Shown one piece after another: positions 44,910 to 53,994 of a stretch of 64,000 bases of DNA. This DNA comes from an uncultured Kiloniellaceae bacterium. GTDB taxonomy: Bacteria > Pseudomonadota > Alphaproteobacteria > Kiloniellales > Kiloniellaceae. How positions within the stretch are numbered: the first letter of the stretch is position 1; each line of letters starts with the position of its first letter. The translations under genes were made by a program, and so were the position numbers. Under the pieces are notes generated by a model. The model worked only from the letters and a program-made list of their open reading frames with translations. It did not search any database and had not been told where the DNA came from. The DNA lies in assembly GCA_947493695.1 (NCBI GenBank), contig CANLSF010000005.1, forward strand, positions 496,001 to 560,000. The letters run 5' to 3'.

Positions 44910-45766
44910 TTGGCACCTCCTGCGCGCTCGTAGGCTATCTTGGCGGCGCGCTTTGCCAGGACACCGGCCACATGGGTGCGGAACGCGATGGTCCCGCGTT
45001 TATCATCAATGGGATTGCAAGCTGAGGACGCGGCGGCCGCCAGAGCCTCCAACGCCGCCTCATCAAGCGACGTGCCAACAATTGCCTGCGCGGCGTCTTC
45101 AACAAGGAGCACCGTTGGCGCAACCGCGCCCAGGGATACCCGTGCCTCGATAACTTTCCCGCCATCGAGCCGCAGGTTCACAGCGCAACCGACGACCGCA
45201 ATGTCCATCTCGGTCCGCGGAATAAAGCGCAGATAGGCATCGCCAGCGTTGTCGCCGCGCGCGGGTAAATGCACGGCACTGACCACATCGCCTTTTTCCA
45301 GGTTGGTCTTGCCCGGGCCAGCCGGAATGTCCTCGACCGGCATTTTACGCGTGCCCGACTTTCCCACCACGGAAACCGATGCTCCCGCCGCAACGAGCGC
45401 AGGCACACTGTCGGCAGCCGGTGAACCGTTACAGAGGTTGCCCACAAGCGTCGCACGGCCCTGGATCTGCGTCGATCCGATCAGGTCCATCGCCTCGACC
45501 ACACCGGGCCACTCCTGGTCCAGTTCGTTGTGCTCGGTCATTTCAGCACCGGAAACCGCAGCACCGATCCTCCAGCCACCCTCTTCGCGGGCGATGTCTT
45601 TGACGCCGGCGATCTGCTTGATGTCAATCAGGACGTCAGGCGTCACCATGTCCGCGCGCAACTGCACCAGAACATCGGTGCCGCCCGCCAGAAACCGGGT
45701 CACCCCCTCTGCTTTGGCTGCAATCGCGGCGGCATCTTCAAAACTGCCGGGCGTGTGATAATCCAT
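44906..45766 (-). CDS. Molybdenum hydroxylase, FAD-binding subunit
   Basis: 286 residues of the CoxM/XdhB type. The FAD loop FLAGGTDVLVQLRAD is near residue 33 and a second contact region TLVGNLCNGSPAADSVPAL near 107. It is first in the operon; GGGAGG 5-6 bases upstream of ATG 45766 sets the start against an open frame reaching 45850. The 253-bp region upstream holds the operon promoter but no operator I recognise. Confidence 0.93.
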   Translation of the reverse strand: MDYHTPGSFEDAAAIAAKAEGVTRFLAGGTDVLVQLRADMVTPDVLIDIKQIAGVKDIAREEGGWRIGAAVSGAEMTEHNELDQEWPGVVEAMDLIGSTQIQGRATLVGNLCNGSPAADSVPALVAAGASVSVVGKSGTRKMPVEDIPAGPGKTNLEKGDVVSAVHLPARGDNAGDAYLRFIPRTEMDIAVVGCAVNLRLDGGKVIEARVSLGAVAPTVLLVEDAAQAIVGTSLDEAALEALAAAASSACNPIDDKRGTIAFRTHVAGVLAKRAAKIAYERAGGAK

Positions 45767-46019
45767 GAAACCTCCCAGGCACCAAGTGGTGCGCAATACT
45801 TCTGATCCTGCCCGCCACTCAGGGCAGTAGATTTTTGAAAAGTGGAGCAAGCTCGCCCGTCCGGTGGCCCGCAGTCAAACCTCGAATACAACCGTCTCAC
45901 AGGCAGCATGAAACCGGCAAGCGGTAAAACCACCAAACCTGCTGCGCGTTGACGTTAATCTCCGAGGGTGAATTATAGTTCACGTTCTCAGCCATTACAG
46001 CTGAGGCACCTGGTCCCGG

Positions 46020-46856
46020 TTAGGTCTTCTTTGTGTCGTCCACAATGTTCATGGTTGCGAGCCCACTACTACCCAGTTCAACGGAGGCGAAGGGACCGCC
46101 GTGATAAAGATGTGTTGGATCGGTAAGATCCAGAGGTGGCGTTTCCGCAAAAATCTTATCGGCAAACTGCTCGGCGTTGTCTTTCGGACGATAGCCAAGG
46201 AAGCTCGCCCTGGCATTGTCGACTGGCGCGCGGTCATTGTCAGAGACTCCATAGACCACCGAAAAACCTGTCACCGGAGTCGAAATCGACCGTTCGACCA
46301 ATTGAATCAGATCATCGTAAGAGAGCCAGGTGCCCACAGCGCGCGCGTTTGTGACCTGGGCGCAAGACAAAATCCGCATGCAAACGGATTCAACACCGCG
46401 CTTGTCCCAGTAAAGGCTCGCCAGATCCTCGGAAAAGCATTTTGCCAGGCCGTAAAATGTATCGGGCCGGTGCGGCGCATCCGTGCCGATAAAGTCCGTT
46501 CTTGGATGCATACCAACAGCGTGAATAGAACTGGCATACACCACACGGCGCACGCCGTTCTGAAACGCGGCTTCCCAGATATTGTAAGCCCCTATAATGT
46601 TCGGTCCGACAATTGTCTCAAAGGGGGCTTCGTCGCCGTAAGCACCAAAGTGCACCACCATATCTGCTCCCTGAAGCAAGGCATGGATTTCATCGTACTT
46701 GGTAAGGTCGGCCTGCAGATAGGTCTCGTTTTCGTAGAGATTTCCAACGCCATCCGCGAGATCGGAGGACACGAGACTTTCTGCCAGCTTGGACAGAGGC
46801 TCGCGCAAGTAAGAGCCCAAACGACCAGCGGCACCGGTCAGAACGATCTTTTTCAT
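46020..46856 (-). CDS. SDR-family oxidoreductase, uronate dehydrogenase-like
   Basis: 278 residues. The cofactor loop is TGAAGRLGSYL near residue 8 and the catalytic pair Tyr-Lys lies in YGLAKCFSE near 137, with Ser in YASSIHAVG. Spacing and motifs (NIIGAYNIWEAA, GYRPKDNAEQF near the end) closely follow bacterial uronate dehydrogenases, which oxidise galacturonate or glucuronate to aldarolactones with NAD. ATG 46856 or GTG 46865 could be the start. Last of a three-gene operon with an aldolase and an FAD oxidoreductase, consistent with sugar-acid breakdown. The substrate is not proven. Confidence 0.82.
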   Translation of the reverse strand: MKKIVLTGAAGRLGSYLREPLSKLAESLVSSDLADGVGNLYENETYLQADLTKYDEIHALLQGADMVVHFGAYGDEAPFETIVGPNIIGAYNIWEAAFQNGVRRVVYASSIHAVGMHPRTDFIGTDAPHRPDTFYGLAKCFSEDLASLYWDKRGVESVCMRILSCAQVTNARAVGTWLSYDDLIQLVERSISTPVTGFSVVYGVSDNDRAPVDNARASFLGYRPKDNAEQFADKIFAETPPLDLTDPTHLYHGGPFASVELGSSGLATMNIVDDTKKT

Positions 46857-46927
46857 ATCAGTCACTCGTCTCTATTTTTTTGATAAAGAGGATGCTTCGG
46901 CAACAGGGTGTCGCCACGCAACAACGC

Positions 46928-47701
46928 TCATTCAATCCCGCGCTTCACCTGCGCCAGGAGCTTGTCGGCCCCCTTGGACAACAGCCCGGTGTCCGAACCG
47001 CAGGCAACAAAGGTAAAGCCGCCGGTCAGTAACTCGCTGGCGAACTTGGGATCTTGTACCAGCGTGCCGACGGGCACCCCGAGTTCCATGACCTTGCCGG
47101 CTGCGGGTCGAATCAGCTCCCAAACTGCATCGTCCATTGGTTTGCCAAGCAGCTCCATGTCAGCTGCGATATCTGCCGGGCCGAAGAATACACCACTGAC
47201 ACCGTCGACTGAGGCGATTTCCACCGCCTGAGAGACCGCGGCTTTTGTCTCCAACTGGACAATAACCGTGGTTTCCTCCTCGACCTGAGCGAAATAGTCG
47301 CTGGTCCGGCCAAAAGCGTTGGCGCGGGTCGATCCGCTCACGCCCCGGATCCCACGCGGTGGATAACGTGTCGACGCAACCGCCCTCTCCGCCTCCTCCA
47401 CGCTCTGAACCATGGGAAACAGCAGACCGGGTGCACCAATATCAAGTAACCGCTTGACCAGCACCGGATCGTTCCACTCCGGCCGTACAATCGCTGTGGT
47501 CGGCGTCGAGGCAAAGACCTGAAGCTGTCCCAGGACCGAGGAAAGGTCGTTGGGCGAATGCTCCATATCCAGAAGTACCCAGTCATATCCCGCAGGTGCG
47601 ACGACCTCCGCCGCGAAATTACTGCTTAAGCTGACCCACAGACCGATCTGCTTTTCGCCGGCGCGAAGAGCCCGAGTGAAAGGATTGGGCGGCAGTTTCA
47701 T
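46928..47701 (-). CDS. HpcH/HpaI-type class II aldolase
   Basis: 257 residues. The metal-site Glu is in VQLETKAAV and Asp in FFGPADIAAD; the N-terminal LLDMEHSPND and the active-site Arg region (PPRGIRGVSG) are typical. Family members cleave 2-keto-3-deoxy sugar acids or 4-hydroxy-2-oxo acids to pyruvate and an aldehyde. It overlaps the FAD oxidoreductase gene by four bases and precedes the uronate-dehydrogenase-like gene, supporting a sugar-acid pathway. Confidence 0.9.
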   Translation of the reverse strand: MKLPPNPFTRALRAGEKQIGLWVSLSSNFAAEVVAPAGYDWVLLDMEHSPNDLSSVLGQLQVFASTPTTAIVRPEWNDPVLVKRLLDIGAPGLLFPMVQSVEEAERAVASTRYPPRGIRGVSGSTRANAFGRTSDYFAQVEEETTVIVQLETKAAVSQAVEIASVDGVSGVFFGPADIAADMELLGKPMDDAVWELIRPAAGKVMELGVPVGTLVQDPKFASELLTGGFTFVACGSDTGLLSKGADKLLAQVKRGIE

Positions 47702-48912
47702 ATCACCGCCTTCTCAATGAAGGGCTTGTTCTCAACTATCCTGGCGTAGTTGAAGGGTGACAGGTCGAGCGAGCGGTACTCTCCGTAGGCGATCAATTCG
47801 GATGTGCCGCGTCCCATGGCGGGCGACTGCTGGAAACCGTGACCGGAGAAGCCGTTCACAAAGATGAAGTTCTCGACTTCTGTATGAGGGCCCAGGATCG
47901 CGTTCTGATCGAAGGTGTTAAAGGAATAATGCCCGGCCCAGGAGTTGATCAGCTTGATCGCTTCGAACTGCGGAATGCGGGTGGCGATAACCGGCCATGC
48001 CTTTTCCTCCCAGATGCTGAAGTCCTGAACGAAATCATCATAATCGACAGCAGGGTCGTCATCGGGCGGACAGCCGGCAAGATAGTAAGCCCCGTCAGTC
48101 CGCATGTGCACCCCGGAAGGGTCAATGGTCAGCGGCAAATCACGGTCCAGGGGCTGCTCAGCCGAGAAAATAAAGGTATAGCGCTTGCGAGGCTCGACAG
48201 GAATCTCGATACCGGCCATCCGTGACGTCAGAATTGCCCTTGGACCGGACGCGTTTACGACAGTACCGCAGGCAACCACGTCACCGGATTTCAGAGTCAC
48301 GCTCTCAACTTTTGTGCCCGCGGCATTTTTGGTCATCGCAACCACTTCGTTGGTCAGGTATTCCACGCCCTTTTCGCGCGCGGAGCGCTTCCACCAGTCG
48401 AAAAGCGTGTTGCCATCGAAGTAACCTTCGTCAACGAGGTTGTGGTTGGCGCCGACGATGTCGTCGAGCTGATAGAAAGGATAGTCGCGCTTGATCTCGT
48501 CACGCGTCATGAATTTGGTACCGGCTCCACAAGCGGCCTGGAGCTTCTGATTTTCCCGCAGGATATCCGCGAAGCCTTCATTGTCCGCCAGATACATATA
48601 ACCGTAGCTCTGAAGCGGAACGTCGGGCACGCGCTCGTCGTTGCCCATGAATGCGCGAAAATTCTTCACGAACTCAGCTGCGAACTGCGATACACGTACA
48701 TTGATTTCGTTTGAGAATTGTTGGCGCATACAGCTGTTGGTGTGAACCGTCGAGGTAAACTCATAAGTCGGGTCTCGCTCCACGACCAGAATTGAGCCAT
48801 CGAAATCCGGGTTGTCGGCCAGGAACCAGGCAACGGAAGACCCGAGCATGGCACCGCCGACGATCGCAACGTCATAGCTGGTATTTTTTGGCGCAGTTAG
48901 TTCCTGGCTCAT
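47698..48912 (-). CDS. FAD-dependent oxidoreductase (DAO family)
   Basis: 404 residues. The dinucleotide-binding start is VAIVGGAMLGSSVAWFLA near residue 15, followed by the family's adenine-binding acidic strand (LVVERDP). The late FAD motif reads FIFVNGFSGHGFQQSPAMG near 355. It resembles FOXRED1/sarcosine-oxidase-like proteins that oxidise amines or hydroxyacids. GGAGGAAG 4-5 bases upstream fixes ATG 48912. First of the operon with the aldolase and SDR; the substrate is unknown. Confidence 0.88.
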   Translation of the reverse strand: MSQELTAPKNTSYDVAIVGGAMLGSSVAWFLADNPDFDGSILVVERDPTYEFTSTVHTNSCMRQQFSNEINVRVSQFAAEFVKNFRAFMGNDERVPDVPLQSYGYMYLADNEGFADILRENQKLQAACGAGTKFMTRDEIKRDYPFYQLDDIVGANHNLVDEGYFDGNTLFDWWKRSAREKGVEYLTNEVVAMTKNAAGTKVESVTLKSGDVVACGTVVNASGPRAILTSRMAGIEIPVEPRKRYTFIFSAEQPLDRDLPLTIDPSGVHMRTDGAYYLAGCPPDDDPAVDYDDFVQDFSIWEEKAWPVIATRIPQFEAIKLINSWAGHYSFNTFDQNAILGPHTEVENFIFVNGFSGHGFQQSPAMGRGTSELIAYGEYRSLDLSPFNYARIVENKPFIEKAVI

Positions 48913-49111
48913 TGCACTTCCTCCCCTTTTGCTACAGCGCACCCTGTTTCCGTACCATTTGCGACGCTGAGTCCATAGGCGTTTTTCACCACCGCTGAAT
49001 TGGCCAGACCTGCCCTAATACGACCGAATTGCGAAGGTCAGCGGAAAGCTGAATAAAATCAAATTATTTTACTGGATCAAAAGAATAAGTTTTCTTTATC
49101 AAATAACGACG

Positions 49112-50032
49112 CTAGGACGCATCTCCAACCGCGAATCTGGCGGTGAATTCTGCGGAGATCTCCTGCGCAATATCAGCTGCGTCCGCGACGATGCGGGAAG
49201 ATTTCTCGGCGCTGTAGCGTGCAAAAAAATGCAGACTTTCCGGCACCCAGTCATAATTGATCCGGACAAGTTCGCCTGTTGCAAGTTCCTTGGTGACCAT
49301 TGCAGCCGGGGTCGTCGCAATCCCCATACCGTCAACAGTCATGTGCAGACAGGCTGCGAGATTGCTGGACGGCACCAGACGGGGCGAGAGATGGCGGTGC
49401 GCCCGAAAGTGCGCGCAAAGCTCCTCGTAAGACCCGGTATTGCGTGCATGAGTAAGGAGCGGGTAAACCGTCATATCCTGCAAGCTCACTCTTGCTTCAA
49501 GCCCCAACCCCAGTTCCGGCGACGCCACCCAAATCCAGGGATAGGCGCCAAGGTCCTTGTTCCCCGTGGTCTGACGGTTGAAGGGACCGCTTTGAAGAGC
49601 CAGATCAATTGATCGTTCGAAGAGTTCCTTTGAAAGATTGGCCGACAGATCCACCGTCAATTCGACCGTGATGTTCGGGAAGCGGTCTTTCAGGACCTTC
49701 AGGAAGCGGCGCAGCCAGGTATGAACGATCATTTCCGTGACCCCGAGCCTTAAAACCCCATCGAACAGTGCGGCATCGTCTGAGGCTTCGATCAGTCGTT
49801 CCGTGGCCCTAAGCACCTGCCTTGCATGTTCCAGAAGGTGTTGCCCCTTGGCAGTCAGTCGAACTGAACCTGCATCCCGCTCCATCAGAGTCACATTCAG
49901 CGCCGACTCGAGAGCTGCAATACGCGACGAAATGTTCGGCTGGGTGGTGTTCAGACGGTCCGCGGCCCTGCGAAAGCTGCCCAGGTCGGCAACCCAGACA
50001 AAAGCCTCCAGCTGTTTCAGGTTCAGATTCAT
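49112..50032 (-). CDS. LysR-family transcriptional regulator
   Basis: 306 residues. The HTH lies at about 20-45 (SFRRAADRLNTTQPNISSRIA), with a LysR substrate-binding domain from about 90 (LRLGVTEMIVHTWL). It starts 18 bp after the stop of the AruI-like decarboxylase gene, so the two are probably one transcript. It likely regulates its own operon and/or the FAD-oxidoreductase operon downstream, whose 199-bp AT-rich promoter region follows. Confidence 0.92.
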   Translation of the reverse strand: MNLNLKQLEAFVWVADLGSFRRAADRLNTTQPNISSRIAALESALNVTLMERDAGSVRLTAKGQHLLEHARQVLRATERLIEASDDAALFDGVLRLGVTEMIVHTWLRRFLKVLKDRFPNITVELTVDLSANLSKELFERSIDLALQSGPFNRQTTGNKDLGAYPWIWVASPELGLGLEARVSLQDMTVYPLLTHARNTGSYEELCAHFRAHRHLSPRLVPSSNLAACLHMTVDGMGIATTPAAMVTKELATGELVRINYDWVPESLHFFARYSAEKSSRIVADAADIAQEISAEFTARFAVGDAS

Positions 50033-50050
50033 CAGACAGCTTTGGGCCGT

Positions 50051-51637
50051 TTACCGTCGGACATCAACCTCAATCATCATCGGTCCACCGGACCGACTGT
50101 GCATCTTCAGCGCCTGGGATAGAGCCTGAGTGTCGTTCTCACATCTATGAAAAGGCATAAAGCAGGCCTTTGCAGTAAAGGAAAAATCTGGTGGTGTCGG
50201 GTCGCAGCCAACCGCGGTGACGTTGGCTTCCTCCATGGAGGTTTCGATCTCCAGATACCCCGCATTATTCCATACGATAAAGATCACAGGCAGCTTCTCA
50301 TCCACGGCGGTCATCAGTTCCGGCAGGGTAAACTGCGCGCCGCCATCCCCGGTTATGCAAACGACCTGACGGTCCGACGCCGCGATGGCCGCGCCGATCG
50401 CCGCGGGGATGCCATAGCCCAAGGCCCCGTATCCGGCGGATGAGTTAAACCAGCCGCCTGCGCAATCATGATCGTAGTAGAGATTCCCGGCATAAATCGG
50501 CTGGGTCGAATCGCCGACGATAATCGAGTTTGGAAAAGAGTCCCGAATCACATTCAACATATCGACCTGATGACGATAATCCTTAGATAACTCCGCCAGC
50601 GCCTTCGTCCGAGTTTCCTCTGCTTGAGATACACCCCAGTCAGACGCAGCCTTTCCTCCGATCAGACCTTTACTTAGTAGAGCCAGGACATTTGCCGCCG
50701 TCCCCTGTATCTTAACCTCAGCAGGATGCCGGGCAAGCTGATCCGGGCAAACATCGATGCGGATCATATTGTCCAAAGGCGGCAAACCGTCATTACGGTA
50801 AATATCGTAGTCAGTCGATCCAAGCTCAGTGCCGACTGCAAGTATGGCATCCGACGCGCGCAGAAGATCCCGCACGGACTCCAGGCTCGCACTGGCCGGC
50901 ACGGTCAAGGGGTGAGCATGCATCAAGCCACGTGCGTTGATGGTCTGTACAACCGGCGCGCCCAGCTCTTCTGCGATAGCCAGCATAGCCTCTTCCGCGT
51001 GACGCGCGCCACCACCGGCCAGGATGATGGGTTTTTCTGCCGCGGACAAAATCTTGACCGCTTTTGCGAGAACCTCCAAGGCCGGTGCAGTTAAGTCCTC
51101 AAAAACCGGCGCGACGAGCACTTGCCCAAATGGAGCTCCCATTACGTCCAAAGGAACCTCAAGATGCATCGGGCCGGGACGTTTCCTCCCGAAATCCTGA
51201 TAGATACTATTAAGAGCAGGCATCAGCTCGGCATCTGAATTCACCTGTTCCGACCGCTGGGCGATCAGGGCGCAGACGCCCTGCTGGTCAGGAAGTTCAT
51301 GCAGGTGTCCCAAACCGCGGCCAAGATCAGCGCGCTCGTTCACACTGGAAACCACCAGCATGGGCACGCTCTCGGACCGCGCCTGCGCCATCGGTGTCAG
51401 GATGTTGGTAATGCCCGGCCCGGTAATGACCAAGGCGACGCCCGGCTTTCCCGACACCCGCGCAAAGCCATCGGCCATAAAGCCTGCGCCCTGCTCATGG
51501 CGCGCGATAACATGCCGGATCCGCGATGTCGCGAGACCGCGATAGAGTTCAACCGTATGCACACCGGGCAGACCAAAAACAACCGGCACTTCCCGCGCCT
51601 CAAGGTACTGGACAATTGCTTCACCGATACTGGTCAT
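50051..51637 (-). CDS. Thiamine diphosphate-dependent 2-oxoacid decarboxylase (AruI-like)
   Basis: 528 residues with the three-domain acetolactate-synthase fold. The catalytic Glu is in ARHEQGAGFMADG near 50, the central domain is at about 190-330, and the ThDP motif GDGGAQFTLPEL..VWNN is near 430. GDSTQPIYAGN near 375 recalls 5-guanidino-2-oxopentanoate decarboxylases (AruI). The family is firm; the substrate is a guess. It shares a 259-bp divergent promoter with an aldehyde dehydrogenase that could oxidise its aldehyde product. Confidence 0.82.
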   Translation of the reverse strand: MTSIGEAIVQYLEAREVPVVFGLPGVHTVELYRGLATSRIRHVIARHEQGAGFMADGFARVSGKPGVALVITGPGITNILTPMAQARSESVPMLVVSSVNERADLGRGLGHLHELPDQQGVCALIAQRSEQVNSDAELMPALNSIYQDFGRKRPGPMHLEVPLDVMGAPFGQVLVAPVFEDLTAPALEVLAKAVKILSAAEKPIILAGGGARHAEEAMLAIAEELGAPVVQTINARGLMHAHPLTVPASASLESVRDLLRASDAILAVGTELGSTDYDIYRNDGLPPLDNMIRIDVCPDQLARHPAEVKIQGTAANVLALLSKGLIGGKAASDWGVSQAEETRTKALAELSKDYRHQVDMLNVIRDSFPNSIIVGDSTQPIYAGNLYYDHDCAGGWFNSSAGYGALGYGIPAAIGAAIAASDRQVVCITGDGGAQFTLPELMTAVDEKLPVIFIVWNNAGYLEIETSMEEANVTAVGCDPTPPDFSFTAKACFMPFHRCENDTQALSQALKMHSRSGGPMMIEVDVRR

Positions 51638-51896
51638 GGAGGCTTCCTGATAGGCGCATACGAATCTGACAACATGTCGATCCTCACAATCCTAGATCAG
51701 GCAGCAGGGCTGATTTTGTCAATGAAATACGGCCCGGCGGAGACGCTGAATATCTTACCGGTAAGCAATGTCGAAATGTGGGAGCTGCTATTCAAAATTT
51801 CTATTTTAAACTATCTGCGCGAAGCCCGATGCTATAGCCGTGTAAAAACTGCATTCCGCCAGACGCGAAAGCGCCGGGCCCAGAGGAGACGACATC

Positions 51897-53372
51897 ATGG
51901 AAAAGTACCAGCATTACATCAACGGCACCTGGGTGGTGCCAGACGCTGGGAAATGGTTCGAGACGGTCAACCCCTACAGCGGAGCGCCCTGGGCTGAGAT
52001 TGCTCACGGCAACGGCGCGGACGTCGATCGTGCTGTCGCAGCGGCCAAAACTGCCTTTGACGGCGAGTGGTCCATGATGAAGCCTTCTCAGAGGGGCCGC
52101 CTGCTCATGCGTCTTGCTGACCTGATCGAGCGCGAGGCCGAAGCCCTGGCTGAAATCGAGGTGCGTGACAACGGCAAACTCTATGCCGAAATGTCAGCGC
52201 AAACCAAATACATGGCCGAATGGTATCGCTATTACGGCGGCCTTGCCGATAAGATCGAGGGCGCCGTCATTCCGACAGATAAGGAAGCGGTGCTCAATTT
52301 CACACGCTATGAGCCGCTGGGCGTGATTGCGATGATCACCCCATGGAACTCTCCCCTCCTGCTCCTTGCATGGAAGCTTGCGGCGGCCCTGGCAGCCGGA
52401 AATACTGCCGTCATCAAGCCTTCCGAATTTACATCAGCATCAACGCTCGCCTTCATGGAGCTGTTCGAGGAGGCCGGGTTCCCAACGGGCGTGGTCAACA
52501 CGGTGACCGGCTTTGGCGCAGATGTCGGGCAGGCGCTGGTCGCCCACAAAGACATAGCGAAAATCGCCTTTACAGGCTCCGACATCGCCGGACGGAAAAT
52601 CAACGAGGCCGCTGCGCACGATCTCAAACATGTATCCCTGGAGCTGGGTGGGAAATCCCCCAATATTGTCTTCGAAGACGCCGACCAGGAAGCGGCAGTC
52701 ATGGGCGCGATCTCCGGTATCTTCGCGGCCACGGGCCAGACCTGCATCGCCGGTTCCCGCCTGCTGCTGCAAAAGTCCATACACAACGAATTCGTAGAGC
52801 GTCTGGTCAAGGTTGCGAGCGAGGCGAAAATCGGCGATCCCATGTCTGCAGAGACACATGTCGGACCGGTCACGACGCCGCCGCAGTATAAGAAGGTGCT
52901 CGACTACATCGAGATCGCTCGCGCGGAAGGCGCAACATGCGTCCTGGGTGGAAAGCCCTTTGATGGGCCCGGCGCAACCGGCGGACAATTTGTCGAACCG
53001 ACGATCTTCACGGATGTGCGCAACGACATGCGCATTGCCCAGGAAGAGGTTTTCGGACCGGTTCTCTCGGTGATCCCTTTCGAAGATGAAGCAGACGCCC
53101 TGCGCATCGCAAATGATATCGACTTCGGCCTGGCGGCTGGCGTCTGGACAAAAGACATGGGCTGCGCCCTTCGGATGTCAGAGCGATTAAAAGCCGGTAC
53201 CGTCTGGGTCAACACCTACCGCGCCGTCAGTTACACCTCGCCCTTCGGCGGATACAAGCAAAGCGGGATCGGCCGGGAAAGCGGACTGGAAGCGATCAAG
53301 GAATACCTTCAAGTGAAATCCGTCTGGCTGGCACAGGCTTCGTCGGTAGCCAACCCCTTCATCATCCGCTGA
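51897..53372 (+). CDS. Aldehyde dehydrogenase
   Basis: 491 residues of the NAD(P)-dependent ALDH superfamily. The cofactor loop region is FTGSDIAGRKI, the general base Glu in LELGGKSPNIVF near 255, and the catalytic Cys in ATGQTCIAGSR near 290; the C-terminal PFGGYKQSGIGRE segment is conserved. It is divergent from the AruI-like decarboxylase and convergent with a second ThDP decarboxylase, so it probably oxidises the aldehyde from one of them. Confidence 0.94.
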   Translation: MEKYQHYINGTWVVPDAGKWFETVNPYSGAPWAEIAHGNGADVDRAVAAAKTAFDGEWSMMKPSQRGRLLMRLADLIEREAEALAEIEVRDNGKLYAEMSAQTKYMAEWYRYYGGLADKIEGAVIPTDKEAVLNFTRYEPLGVIAMITPWNSPLLLLAWKLAAALAAGNTAVIKPSEFTSASTLAFMELFEEAGFPTGVVNTVTGFGADVGQALVAHKDIAKIAFTGSDIAGRKINEAAAHDLKHVSLELGGKSPNIVFEDADQEAAVMGAISGIFAATGQTCIAGSRLLLQKSIHNEFVERLVKVASEAKIGDPMSAETHVGPVTTPPQYKKVLDYIEIARAEGATCVLGGKPFDGPGATGGQFVEPTIFTDVRNDMRIAQEEVFGPVLSVIPFEDEADALRIANDIDFGLAAGVWTKDMGCALRMSERLKAGTVWVNTYRAVSYTSPFGGYKQSGIGRESGLEAIKEYLQVKSVWLAQASSVANPFIIR

Positions 53373-53409
53373 TCGACAACAACCACACGGCTATCGCCTT
53401 GGGCCTGAG

Positions 53410-53994
53410 CTAGAAACTTGTCTGCCCGAGCGCCGCGCGAACCCGGTTCTTGATGTAAACGCCGTCGCGGGATGGCAGTACCCGTTCTTCCTCGGCCACA
53501 TCGATTGTGATGGCTGCAAAGTTCAGCGCGTTCTTCGCATGAATTCGCGCGTGCAAATCCTGAACACCCGCCATATCGGTGATACGGGCCGTCCAGTCGA
53601 AGTTGACGCTTTGCGCGACTCTGTCGAGTTCAATGCCGTGGCCTGCATGGCTGCGCTGCATGCCCGTTTCGCCGTAATGACCATTGTCGAGAACGGCAAT
53701 GGTTAGATTCCTGGGCGCCTGAACGGCAATCGTCGCCAGCGCCCCCATTCCCATCAGCATCTCACCGTCACCGGTGACCACCAGAACAGAATCCTGTGGC
53801 CTGGACATCGCCAGACCGAGACCAACTGTTGCGGCGCTGCCCATCGCGGCCCAGAGATAATAATTCCGGTCGTGATCTCCCGCCGCCATGACATCGTAGG
53901 ATGGCGAGCCGAGACCAGTCGTTACAATCAGATCGCCGCGATCTTTCAGCAACTCGGCAACGACGTCTCTTCGGTTCAAAAGGGCTGAGGTCAT
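53410..53994 (-). CDS. ThDP-binding decarboxylase subunit, C-terminal type (ComE/sulfopyruvate decarboxylase beta-like)
   Basis: 194 residues forming the pyrophosphate-binding half of a ThDP enzyme. The motif GDGEMLMGMGAL near 80 is followed by VLDNGHYGETGMQ, as in sulfopyruvate and phosphonopyruvate decarboxylases. AAGGCG 6 bases upstream of ATG 53994, which overlaps the alpha-subunit stop. It needs the other subunit for the catalytic Glu. The substrate is not determined: sulfopyruvate, phosphonopyruvate or another 2-oxoacid. Confidence 0.85.
   Translation of the reverse strand: MTSALLNRRDVVAELLKDRGDLIVTTGLGSPSYDVMAAGDHDRNYYLWAAMGSAATVGLGLAMSRPQDSVLVVTGDGEMLMGMGALATIAVQAPRNLTIAVLDNGHYGETGMQRSHAGHGIELDRVAQSVNFDWTARITDMAGVQDLHARIHAKNALNFAAITIDVAEEERVLPSRDGVYIKNRVRAALGQTSF

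Noticed and set aside
42181-45766. Aerobic carbon monoxide dehydrogenase
   Set aside because: The active-site loop is AYRAPG, not the AYxCSFR of form I CODH or the AYRGAGR of form II, so only the broader molybdenum hydroxylase family can be claimed.
50051-51637. Acetolactate synthase (ilvB)
   Set aside because: It lacks a neighbouring small subunit and its GDSTQPIYAGN region and length suit AruI-like decarboxylases better.
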